The notes beneath the pieces were generated by a model. It was not told where the DNA came from and ran no database searches. It worked only from the letters and a program-made list of their open reading frames with translations. 64,000 bases of DNA from JBBDWJ01 sp963824095 (lineage in GTDB: Bacteria; Acidobacteriota; Terriglobia; Bryobacterales; UBA6623). Location of the stretch: assembly GCA_963824095.1 (NCBI GenBank), contig CAWGNS010000008.1:2418001-2482000 (forward strand), in the 5' to 3' direction. Position 1 is the stretch's first letter. Each line of letters opens with the position of its first letter. Made by a program: the position numbers and the translations under genes. Shown one piece after another: positions 1-7,244 of this stretch.

Positions 1-242
1 TCGCCCATCAACAGTAGTTGCGCGGCTTCGGCAAGGATCGTGGCGTGGGCCTCGGAGTGCTTCCAGTCCTCGTCCGACTGCGGACCTCCCGCCTTCATCA
101 TCGCGGCCAGTTGGTCCATGCTCGGCTTCTGAACGATTCCCATGATGTCGTGGACCTGGGCTACGCTCTCGTAGGTATGTTCGGCGTAGATCAGGCCGGC
201 GCCCAGCAGGGCCAGGGCGGCAATGATCGCAATCTTCCGCAT
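1..242 (-). CDS. Exported protein, N-terminal part, cytochrome c'-like (cut by window edge)
   Basis: The gene starts at an ATG at 240-242 and runs leftward off the window, so only about 80 residues are visible. They begin with a clear signal peptide (MRKIAIIAALALLGAGLIYA) and continue with a helical, Met-rich segment containing MDQLAAMMKAGG and a DEDWKHSEAHATILAEA stretch. An AAGGAG ribosome site lies at 253-258, about 10 bases from the ATG. The pattern resembles small exported acidobacterial cytochromes with a four-helix (cytochrome c'/b562-like) fold, whose heme-binding CxxCH would be near the C terminus, outside the window. The export signal is seen directly; the cytochrome assignment is an inference from the helical pattern and is weak. 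Confidence 0.55.
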   Translation of the reverse strand, partial: MRKIAIIAALALLGAGLIYAEHTYESVAQVHDIMGIVQKPSMDQLAAMMKAGGPQSDEDWKHSEAHATILAEAAQLLLMG

Positions 243-448
243 GCGCTGATTTCTCCTTGGTCGGGCCCGACCGAAACCCCAGCGAAGGGGACCGGGAGTG
301 GGTCTTGCTTACGTCCCATCCGGCCGGCTTCCCCGACGACCCCGTAGCGAGACGGATCGAGGGCTGGCCCAGATTGGTCTGCCATTATAGCCGAAGCTTT
401 TTGTTTTGGCTGCACTTTTCGACGAGCTGCGTCGCGCTGGCTTGTGGG

Positions 449-1831
449 CTAACTCGCCGAGTGGCGCGAACCGCGGATGTAGAGATGGTAGAGCAGCGCG
501 CCGCCGAGCACGGTCAGCAGGCTCCAGGCGGCCACGCCGCGGCGAGCGTTGACGAAGTAGACAAATACCCACAAATTCGCCACCACGTACAGCAACGGGA
601 TCAACGGATACGCGAAGCTGACCCAACGCGTCGGCCGCCATTCGGGCCGCTTGCGGAATTTGAACAGCGCCAGCACCGACAACGCCGTGAACAGCCACAA
701 CATGAACCCGATGTAGTACACCAGGCTTTCGAATGTGCCGGTGATGATCAGAACGCAGCAGCAGAGCCCCTGCGCGATGACGGTGATCCAGGGGCTTTTC
801 CACTTGGGGTGCAGCCGCGTGGCGACCCGGAAGAACGCACCGTCACACGCCATCGCGTAATAGACGCGCGGGCCGACCATGCTCATGGCGTTGATGGTGG
901 CGAGCAGAGAAGCGGCCATGGCCGCCGCGAACAGGCCCCCCGCCGCTCTGCCGAATAAAGCCGTGGAGGCCTGCGCCCCGATGGCGTCGACTCCCTTCAT
1001 GCTCTCGAGCGGGCTGGCGTAAATGTAGAGGCAGTTCAATGCCGCGTAGAACACGGCCACCACGGTCGTCCCCAGCACCAGCGCGATGGGCAGCGTGCGC
1101 GCCGGGTCGCGAATTTCCTCGGCCACGTAGACGGCGGCATTCCAACCGCTGTAGCCGAAGTAGACGAACACCAGGCTGACGAGAAATTGCGTCGCGACGG
1201 GGCCGGAAGAGGTGCGCTCGGCGGTTTGGCTGAAATGCGCCCAGTCGCCATGACCCAGCGCGAAGCCCAGCACGAGGAACAGACTCAGCACCAGCAGCTT
1301 GCCGCCGGTCAAAACGTTCTGCAGCTTGGCGACCTCAGCGACGCCGAATACGTTGAAGGCGGTGAACAGCAGCACCACCCCGCACGCCAGCAAGTGGCCT
1401 CCGCCGAAGTGCAGCACGAGCGGCCCGATCGCCACGTCGCCGCCCGAGGCTTGCCGCGGATCGACCGCAGGATAGAAATAGCCCAGGTAGGAAGCGATGG
1501 CCAGCGCGGAGGTGGCGATGGCCGCCGAAAACCCCGCCACAAAGCTGACCCAGCCGTCGACAAAGCCCCAGGCCGGCCCCCAGGCCTCGGTGAGGTAGAC
1601 GTATTCGCCGCCCGAGCGGGGAAAATTCGTGCCCAACTCGGCGTAGCAGAGCGCGCCCGCCAGCGCGACCAGCGCCCCCGCGAACCATATGCCGACGACC
1701 AGGTCCGGGGATCCCAGATCGCCCGCCAGGTACCCGCTGGTGGTAAAGATCCCGGTGCCGATCATGTTGGAGACTACCAGCGCCGTGGCGCTGACCGTGC
1801 CCAATTGGCGTGTCAGCCGTTGATCTTCCAT
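449..1831 (-). CDS. APC-superfamily amino acid permease
   Basis: Integral membrane transporter of the amino acid-polyamine-organocation superfamily, expected to exchange or symport amino acids across the inner membrane. The N-terminal region has the family hallmark of a first helix with VVSNMIGTGIFTTSG, followed by about twelve hydrophobic segments and the YAELGTNFPRSGGEYVYL motif at the second helix and loop, typical of LAT-like and YfnA-like permeases. Length, about 460 residues, is normal. I chose the Met at 1829-1831 (MEDQRLTRQ) because homology starts just after it; an upstream in-frame ATG at 1862-1864 would add eleven residues, and neither has a good ribosome site. It is transcribed divergently from pcm. 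The substrate cannot be read from the sequence. Confidence 0.88.
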   Translation of the reverse strand: MEDQRLTRQLGTVSATALVVSNMIGTGIFTTSGYLAGDLGSPDLVVGIWFAGALVALAGALCYAELGTNFPRSGGEYVYLTEAWGPAWGFVDGWVSFVAGFSAAIATSALAIASYLGYFYPAVDPRQASGGDVAIGPLVLHFGGGHLLACGVVLLFTAFNVFGVAEVAKLQNVLTGGKLLVLSLFLVLGFALGHGDWAHFSQTAERTSSGPVATQFLVSLVFVYFGYSGWNAAVYVAEEIRDPARTLPIALVLGTTVVAVFYAALNCLYIYASPLESMKGVDAIGAQASTALFGRAAGGLFAAAMAASLLATINAMSMVGPRVYYAMACDGAFFRVATRLHPKWKSPWITVIAQGLCCCVLIITGTFESLVYYIGFMLWLFTALSVLALFKFRKRPEWRPTRWVSFAYPLIPLLYVVANLWVFVYFVNARRGVAAWSLLTVLGGALLYHLYIRGSRHSAS

Positions 1832-1941
1832 AGAAGAACCGGAATCGGCGAGCCCAGGAGACATGCGGCCAGCAGCAGCGAAGTCGTCGGCAACGTTGCG
1901 CTCAGGCGCCTTGGGGGAAATGATTCTGGGAGAATGCGGTC

Positions 1942-2685
1942 ATGCGCGTCGCGGCCGAGATTCTGGTGTTGGCGGCCCTGCTGCCGTTGGTCCATTGTAG
2001 CGGTTGGCCGGGCCGCGCGCCCGCCGCGGCGCAGACCGAAACCGCCGAATCTTACGCGCAGCAGCGGCTCGCCATGGTCGAGCAGCAGATCAAGGCGCGA
2101 GGCGTGAAGAGCACCACCGTGCTGGCGGCGATGCTGCAGGTGCCCCGGCACCAGTTCGTCCCCGAGGCGGTGCGCTCCCGGGCCTATAGCGACCGTCCGC
2201 TGCCGATCGGGGAAGGCCAGACCATCTCGCAACCCTACATCGTGGCTCTGATGACGGAGCTGCTGAATTTGGACGAACACCAGAAAGTCCTTGAGATCGG
2301 CACCGGCTCCGGCTACCAGTCCGCGATTCTGTCGCTGCTGGCCGCGCAGGTCTATAGCATCGAGATCGTGGACTCACTGGCGAGTGAGGCCGACGAACGG
2401 TTGCGGAAACTGGGCTACCGCGTCCAGGTCCGCAGCGGCAACGGCTACGAAGGCTGGCCCGAGCAGGCGCCGTTTGACCGCATCGTGCTGACGGCGGCGC
2501 CGCCCGAGATGCCGCAGACGCTGGTCGAACAGCTCAAGCCGGGAGGGCGCTTGGTGGCGCCGGTGGGTCCCGCAGGCGGCGAGCAGGAACTGGTGGTCCT
2601 CGACAAAGACGCCGCAGGCCAGATGCACTCGATCAGCGTCGTCGGGGTCAGCTTCGTGCCGATGGTGGAGAAGCCAAAGGACTAG
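1942..2685 (+). CDS. pcm: Protein-L-isoaspartate O-methyltransferase with N-terminal export signal
   Basis: Transfers a methyl group from S-adenosylmethionine to isoaspartyl residues in damaged proteins, the first step of their repair. The 247-residue product carries the SAM-binding motif I (VLEIGTGSGYQSA, residues 117-129) and the family segment PIGEGQTISQPYIVA just before it, and the C-terminal PGGRLVAPVG strand. Unlike the cytosolic E. coli enzyme, it begins with about 30 extra residues forming a signal-peptide-like hydrophobic segment followed by an AAAQ-type cleavage region. The cysteine at residue 19 is preceded by LVH, a poor lipobox, so a soluble periplasmic form seems more likely. 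Function is firm from motifs; export is inferred. It converges on cca across a 192-base repeat-rich gap. Confidence 0.93.
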   Translation: MRVAAEILVLAALLPLVHCSGWPGRAPAAAQTETAESYAQQRLAMVEQQIKARGVKSTTVLAAMLQVPRHQFVPEAVRSRAYSDRPLPIGEGQTISQPYIVALMTELLNLDEHQKVLEIGTGSGYQSAILSLLAAQVYSIEIVDSLASEADERLRKLGYRVQVRSGNGYEGWPEQAPFDRIVLTAAPPEMPQTLVEQLKPGGRLVAPVGPAGGEQELVVLDKDAAGQMHSISVVGVSFVPMVEKPKD

Positions 2686-2720
2686 TCGTCTTCAAGGTCC
2701 ATCTCGCCGTCGGGCGCCTG

Positions 2721-2819
2721 GCCCGCGTCTCTCACACAGAATCGGAGCGAGAGGCGGCGCAACGAAGTAGACGCGGCCTTATCCCGCCTCAAAGCCGATT
2801 CTGTGTGAGAGACGCGGGC
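2721..2819. repeat. Perfect 25-bp inverted repeat between pcm and cca
   Basis: The arms at 2721-2745 and 2795-2819 are exact reverse complements, separated by 49 bases. It lies between the convergent ends of pcm and cca. It could act as a bidirectional transcription stop or be a small non-autonomous mobile element; no U-tract follows either arm and there is no obvious target-site duplication. Confidence 0.8.
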
Positions 2820-2881
2820 TAGCGCAAGCTCACGCTTGCGGCTCTGAGTGGCGAGTCGTTCCTTGGCGGCGCTTGCGCTAG
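2819..2881. repeat. REP-like hairpin repeat (family A), copy 1
   Basis: An 11-bp inverted repeat (2819-2829 with 2871-2881) encloses a short hairpin of GCAAGC and GCTTGC arms (2824-2829, 2834-2839) around TCAC, which reads GTGA on the other strand. The adjoining sequence GGCTCTGAGTG at 2841-2851 is shared with two copies near 4336-4485. The right end overlaps the last codons of cca. Confidence 0.7.
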
Positions 2882-4218
2882 CTTGCTTCGTTGCCGCGAT
2901 CCGTTGGTTTTCCAAACCGTTCTTCCACCAGTGCTAATGCTTCCTCGCGGCTGTGGAGGCGCCCTTCCAGTTGGGCGTCCTCTACTTCGGTCAGGATCGC
3001 CTGGAACGGTGGCCCGGGTTTGTAGCCCGCGGCGATCAGATCGCCGCCGGTGATCAGCCTTGGCGGGCGCAGGTCTGTCTCGCTGAGCTCCGATTCCATT
3101 CGGCGCACGAAATCGTAGTTGCCCAGGTTGCGGTGGCTGCTCAGGCAGTCCACGCGGTGCAGCTCGAGATGTTCGTCGAACGCCGGCAACCGCATGAACC
3201 TCTTCAGCGTGCTGGCGCGCATGCGCGTGACATCGCCGAAGCGCATGTGGTTGGCGACCAGCGCCAGCACCTGCTCGGTTTCCTTGTGCGAATAGCGTAG
3301 CCGCCCGCAGATTTTCCGGGCGATCTCGACGCCGGCCTCGACGTGCCCGTCGAAGCGAATGCGCTCGGCGACCCGATAGGTCGGCGGCTTGCCCACATCG
3401 TGCAACAGGGTCCCCAGAGCTAGCGTGAGCGACGGGTGGTCGAGCTGCTCGAGCATCAGCAGCGTGTGCGTCCAGACATCGCCTTCGGGGTGGAACGCGG
3501 GCGGCTGCGCCACTCCCTTCATACGAGCGACTTCCGGCAAAACCCTCTCGAGCAGGCCCGTCTGGTCGAGCAGCTCGAAACCGCGCCGCGCGCCGCCCTC
3601 GGTGAGGATCCGGCTCAGCTCCGTCTGAATCCGCTCCACGGCGATTTGCTCGATTTCGGCGGCGTGGTTGCGGATCGCCGTCAGGGTTTTGGGTTCGATC
3701 GCAAAATCGAGGCGCGCCGCGAATCGCACTGCCCGCAGCATGCGCAGCTTGTCTTCGGCGAAGCGATCGTCGGGCGAGCCGATGGCGCGAATCAGCCGCG
3801 CCTCTAGGTCGCTCCGTCCGCCGACGAAATCGAGGTAGCGCTCTTCCAGAGGGTCGTACAGCAGCCCGTTGATGGTGAAGTCGCGGCGCTGCACGTCTTG
3901 CTCGGGGCTGCGGGTGAAACTCACGCCCGAAGGCCGCCGCCCGTCGCAATAGTCATGATCGAGCCGGAATGTGGCGACCTCGATGTCCGCCTCGTCGCCT
4001 TTGACGATCACCACGCCGAACTGAGCGCCCACCGCCTCGGTGCGCGGGAAGCAGCTTTGAATCTCGGCGGCCAGAGCGCTGGTGGCGACGTCATAGTCTT
4101 TCGGCTCGCGGCCCAGGAGCAAATCGCGTACACAACCGCCCGCCCAGAAGGCCTCGTGGCCCTGGTGGCGCAGCGTGACGACGACCTGACGTGCCAGTTC
4201 TTGGGAGTTCATGAACAT
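2878..4218 (-). CDS. cca: CCA-adding enzyme / poly(A) polymerase family nucleotidyltransferase with HD domain
   Basis: Class II nucleotidyltransferase that adds or repairs the 3'-terminal CCA of tRNAs, or polyadenylates RNA. The N-terminal catalytic head shows the signature GGCVRDLLLG (residues 27-36) followed by KDYDVATSA, where the two Asp bind the catalytic metal ions. Next comes the RNA-binding segment with DKLRMLRAVRFAARL. A C-terminal HD phosphohydrolase domain is present (LGTLLHDVGKP and a preceding WTHT), as in CCA enzymes with phosphatase activity. The start at 4218 (MFMNSQELARQ) is taken from homology; the frame is open further upstream but carries no family sequence. CCA-adding and A-adding enzymes are not separable by eye. 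Its 3' end runs into a hairpin repeat. Confidence 0.9.
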   Translation of the reverse strand: MFMNSQELARQVVVTLRHQGHEAFWAGGCVRDLLLGREPKDYDVATSALAAEIQSCFPRTEAVGAQFGVVIVKGDEADIEVATFRLDHDYCDGRRPSGVSFTRSPEQDVQRRDFTINGLLYDPLEERYLDFVGGRSDLEARLIRAIGSPDDRFAEDKLRMLRAVRFAARLDFAIEPKTLTAIRNHAAEIEQIAVERIQTELSRILTEGGARRGFELLDQTGLLERVLPEVARMKGVAQPPAFHPEGDVWTHTLLMLEQLDHPSLTLALGTLLHDVGKPPTYRVAERIRFDGHVEAGVEIARKICGRLRYSHKETEQVLALVANHMRFGDVTRMRASTLKRFMRLPAFDEHLELHRVDCLSSHRNLGNYDFVRRMESELSETDLRPPRLITGGDLIAAGYKPGPPFQAILTEVEDAQLEGRLHSREEALALVEERFGKPTDRGNEAS

Positions 4219-4596
4219 AGGTGAAGCTGCTGTTTGTTGCGAAAGGGGCGGCGCCGTATGACGGGCGGCGACGACTGGCCGACCGGCCACGACCTGCAAC
4301 GACTGGCGGATCCGCGACGACTCACCGATACCTGCCGACCCGCCACTCAGAGCCGCAAGCGTAAGCTTGCGCTGAGACGCCGCCTAGCGTCTCACGGCGC
4401 CGATTCCTTCCTCGAACGTGCGAGAGGAGCGGTTCGGTCGAGCGCTGAGCGCGGGCTCACGCCCGCGGCTCTGAGTGACGGGTCGCGGGCGAGTACCGAA
4501 GTGCTTAGAGCGTCGAGTTCCGCCGGGCGCCCGGGCGTCCCACAACAACTGAGTATGGCATTGGATCGAAACCGGTGACGGTGTACGAAGGCCGGG
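4219..4596. other. Gene-free 378-base gap between dinB and cca
   Basis: No convincing coding frame. The middle part is taken up by two inverted copies of hairpin repeat family A (listed separately). Both flanking genes read leftward, so the region is downstream of nothing but the cca leader and upstream end of the dinB 3' side; no clear promoter was found. Confidence 0.5.
4336..4485. repeat. REP-like hairpin repeat (family A), copies 2 and 3 in inverted orientation
   Basis: Segments 4336-4372 and 4449-4485 are 37-base imperfect inverted copies. Each holds a perfect 6-bp hairpin with a GTRA loop: GCAAGC-GTAA-GCTTGC at 4355-4370, and on the other strand GCGGGC-GTGA-GCCCGC at 4451-4466. The differences between copies fall as paired stem changes, so base pairing is conserved while sequence is not. 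Between them lies a further hairpin (GAGACGC with GCGTCTC, 4374-4393). Confidence 0.75.
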
Positions 4597-5850
4597 TCAT
4601 TCGCTGGGGTCGGGCAGTTTCCCGTCGTGGCCCGGCAGCCCGGCCGGATTCTCATGGACGCGCTCGCGCCGGCCGTGTCCCATGGCCGCTGCCAGGCCCA
4701 CGGCGCGCTCCCCAAAGCGGTCGCGCAGCCGGTCGGCGGCCTGCAAGGCGCTGCTCCACTTCTTGTGGCGCCCCATCTCGATCAGCGGCAGTTGCCCTTC
4801 GATCTGCTGCAACTGCCCGGCGTGCACCCCCAGCAGGCGCACCGCCCGCGAGCGATCCCAGTTGCGGCGAAACAGCTCGCGCACGTTGTCGAGAATCACG
4901 TTGTCGAGCTGCGTCGCCTCTTCGAGCGTCCGCGCCCGGGTGATGGTCGAGAAATCGGAATAGCGCAGCTTGAGCTGAATCGTGTGGCTATACAGCTTGT
5001 GCTCGCGCAGCCGCCGGCCGACCAGTTGGACCAGCTTGGCGATCGTCGCGTCGAGGAGTTTCGCGTCGCGTGTGTCTTCGGTGAATGTAGTTTCATGGCT
5101 GATCGACTTGGGCTGATCGTGGGAGCCGATCTCGCCCTCAAACCACGAGCCGGCGTCGAGGCCGCGCGCCTTGCCCGCCAGCGCCAGGCCCAGCCTGCCG
5201 AGATTTTCCTCGAGAAACTTCGGATCGAGCCCGGCCAATTGCCCGATGCGCTGGACGCCGAAGTTGCGCAGGCCTTTTTGGGTGACTTTGCCAACGCCGG
5301 GAATCTTGCCGATGTCGAGGGGCGCCAGGAAGGCCGCTTCGCCGCCCGGCTGCACCCAGACGATTCCGTTGGGCTTGGCCAGGTCGGAGGTGATCTTGGC
5401 GATCAGGCGGGAGGTTCCGACGCCGATCGAGCAGGGCAGATTGGTCCGCGCCCTGACGACGTCGTGCAGGCGCGCGGCGGCGGCCAGGGGCGGTCCCAGC
5501 AGCCGCCGGGATCCGGTGAGATCGAGATACGCCTCGTCGATCGAGGCCATTTCGACCCGTGGCGAGAAGTCGCACAGGATCTCGTAGACGCGCTGCGAAT
5601 AGTGGCGATAGCGTTCCGGGCGGCCGGGGATGAACACCGCCTGAGGGCAAAGTTGGTGGGCGCGCCGCAAGGGCATCGCCGAATGCACCCCGAATTTCCG
5701 CGCCGCGTAGGAAGCGGCCGAGACGACCCCGCGTTCGTTGGGCCGGCCTCCCACGACCACCGGCTTGCCCTTGAGGCTGGGGTTATCGAGCTCCTCGACC
5801 GAGACGAAGAAGGCGTCCATATCGAGGTGAAAGATGGTTCGAGGCTCCAT
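4597..5850 (-). CDS. dinB: DNA polymerase IV (Y-family translesion polymerase)
   Basis: Error-prone polymerase that copies past damaged template bases. At 417 residues it has the usual DinB length. The palm carries the metal ligands in FHLDMDAFF (Asp10) and SIDEAYLDLTG (Asp105, Glu106); the fingers show AASYAARKFGV; a helix-hairpin-helix thumb (IGKIPGVGKVTQKGL) and the little-finger domain with SISHETTF follow. The C-terminal tail lacks an obvious beta-clamp peptide of the canonical QLxLF kind, although QLPLIEM lies near residue 375. It ends a leftward pair with the alkylation-repair glycosylase gene, whose stop is 21 bases upstream of this start, suggesting a two-gene DNA-damage operon. Confidence 0.95.
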   Translation of the reverse strand: MEPRTIFHLDMDAFFVSVEELDNPSLKGKPVVVGGRPNERGVVSAASYAARKFGVHSAMPLRRAHQLCPQAVFIPGRPERYRHYSQRVYEILCDFSPRVEMASIDEAYLDLTGSRRLLGPPLAAAARLHDVVRARTNLPCSIGVGTSRLIAKITSDLAKPNGIVWVQPGGEAAFLAPLDIGKIPGVGKVTQKGLRNFGVQRIGQLAGLDPKFLEENLGRLGLALAGKARGLDAGSWFEGEIGSHDQPKSISHETTFTEDTRDAKLLDATIAKLVQLVGRRLREHKLYSHTIQLKLRYSDFSTITRARTLEEATQLDNVILDNVRELFRRNWDRSRAVRLLGVHAGQLQQIEGQLPLIEMGRHKKWSSALQAADRLRDRFGERAVGLAAAMGHGRRERVHENPAGLPGHDGKLPDPSE

Positions 5851-5871
5851 GTTCCCAACGTGCCCAGGGTG

Positions 5872-6537
5872 TCAGGTCCTGGGCGTCAGAACCGCTTGTC
5901 CTCTTGTGCCGGACAGCCGGCTTTCGCCGCCGGCCTTGCTCACGAACTCATTGTCCTTGATGTAGAAGCGCAGCGGAAGGTCGCGGCTGACGCTGATGCC
6001 GACGCGGGCCGTGGTGACGATTTCCGGGGCGGCGGCGCCGGGGAACTCGCGTACCTGCAAATCCCCGCGGGTCACGTCGCGGCCATAGTGTTCGCGGGTG
6101 ATACCCATGGCGAGGGTCAGCTTCCCCGGGCCCGAGGCCAGGTCGCGCAGGCGGCGAGCCGCCGGCCGCCGGCGCCACATCTGGTCGATGCCCGCCACGG
6201 GTTCGAGCGCCCGGATGAGCACACAGCCGGCAACGCCGTCGGGCTCGCAGACCAGGTTGAGGCACTCGTACATGCCGTAGATGAAGTACACGTAGGCATG
6301 CCCGGGGGGCCCAAATATCACCCGGGTGCGGTTGGTGAGGCCGCGGAAGGCGTGCGCCGCCTGGTCGTTTAGACCCAGATAGGCTTCCGTCTCCACGATC
6401 TTGCCGGCCAGGGTGCAGCCGTCGAGCTTGTGGACGATCAATTTGCCCAGCAAGTCGCGTGTGACCTCGACGGTGGGGCGCTCGTAGAACGCGCGGCTGA
6501 GGAGCCGCGTCTGCTTCTCGATCTGGCGCCGACTCAT
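5872..6537 (-). CDS. DNA-3-methyladenine glycosylase (AAG/MPG family)
   Basis: Monofunctional glycosylase that removes alkylated purines such as 3-methyladenine and hypoxanthine, starting base-excision repair. The signature of the family is complete: KIVETEAYLG with the catalytic glutamate, AAHAFRGLTNRTRVIFGPPG, then HAYVYFIYGMYECLN and the LIRALEP strand. The start at 6535-6537 (MSRRQIEKQ) fits family length, about 221 residues; an ATG 17 codons upstream is also in frame and neither has a strong ribosome site. It lies 21 bases upstream of dinB on the same strand. Assignment is by motif and firm; damage-inducible control is only an inference, as no LexA-like box was seen. Confidence 0.93.
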   Translation of the reverse strand: MSRRQIEKQTRLLSRAFYERPTVEVTRDLLGKLIVHKLDGCTLAGKIVETEAYLGLNDQAAHAFRGLTNRTRVIFGPPGHAYVYFIYGMYECLNLVCEPDGVAGCVLIRALEPVAGIDQMWRRRPAARRLRDLASGPGKLTLAMGITREHYGRDVTRGDLQVREFPGAAAPEIVTTARVGISVSRDLPLRFYIKDNEFVSKAGGESRLSGTRGQAVLTPRT

Positions 6538-6639
6538 CCCGGAAACGGTTCCAGGTAAATCCTGCGAGGGGTTATATTTGCAATGCATCGGAGCGATCCG
6601 CGAGGCTTGGGCTCTTCGTTCGGTCGGGTGGTCAATTTG

Positions 6640-7177
6640 TCAGTTCGTCAGGCCCGCGGTTCCATTCTGACGGGCTTGCCCGGCCACGAGGCCTTCGTCG
6701 CCCTGTTGGAGGGGCGTATCGGGCAGTGGGGACGGTGACCGGCGCGGTACGCATGCCACCGCTACCGCACCGGCGCTACCGCCCAGCATAAGCCCCGTAG
6801 CGAACCGGATGCCCGCCGACGAAGCCAACAGACCGCAAGATTCCAGGGCCCAGGATGCGCCCAGCAGCCCCAGGGCGATGCCGACCACCCAGGTTGGAAG
6901 CCGCAAGCCCGAGCAGAGCCGCCAGGAACAAACCTCCGTAGACGCCGCAGCAACGCGCGCACACCGCCAGCGGATAGCCTTGGATCTCCCAGGAACGCTG
7001 CGGAATCTGGTGGCAAAACGGCGCGAAGGCCTGATAGAGAAACCAGGCTTCCGGGCGCGCCGAGGACGCGGCCAGGGGCGCGGCGACGATTGCGGCCAGC
7101 AGCGCCGTGGACCACAGCAGCAGGGCCGCTCGGGGCTGGAAGGCGCGGTTCAGTAATGGATGCAGTCGGGTCGGCAT
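6640..7177 (-). pseudogene. DUF2085 membrane protein, interrupted by a frameshift
   Basis: The first frame (start near 7177, MPTRLHPLL) carries the DUF2085 hallmark CHQIPQRSWEIQGYPLAVCARC followed by the CGVYGGLFLAALLGL helix. This frame then continues as low-complexity Arg/Gly sequence to 6776. The expected next membrane helices instead appear in a second frame (LPTWVVGIALGLLGASW, then LRFATG-like FATGLMLGGSAGAVAVA) ending at 6640. The frame change falls near 6900-6910. Both halves together give one normal four-helix protein of about 180 residues, so this is either a recent pseudogene or a one-base sequencing error. An upstream in-frame start at 7252 exists but its extra residues have no family character. 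The function of DUF2085 is unknown. Confidence 0.7.
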
Positions 7178-7208
7178 GGGTGTCGGTTTGGCGATCCGGC
7201 ACGCGTGA

Positions 7209-7226
7209 ACAGACAGGACTGTCTGT
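7209..7226. repeat. Hairpin repeat family B, copy 1
   Basis: ACAGACA and TGTCTGT arms around the four-base loop GGAC. Three further copies occur at 21239, 58590 and 58794. It lies just upstream of the DUF2085 gene and just downstream of the acyl-CoA dehydrogenase stop. Confidence 0.7.
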
Positions 7227-7244
7227 TCCACGTCAGGCACTACG

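Noticed and set aside
2721..2819. The 25-bp inverted repeat read as ends of an insertion sequence
   Set aside because: Only 49 bases lie between the arms, there is no transposase and no target duplication was seen.
4627..6372. A 581-residue plus-strand open frame
   Set aside because: Antisense to dinB and the glycosylase gene, both of which have complete family motifs.
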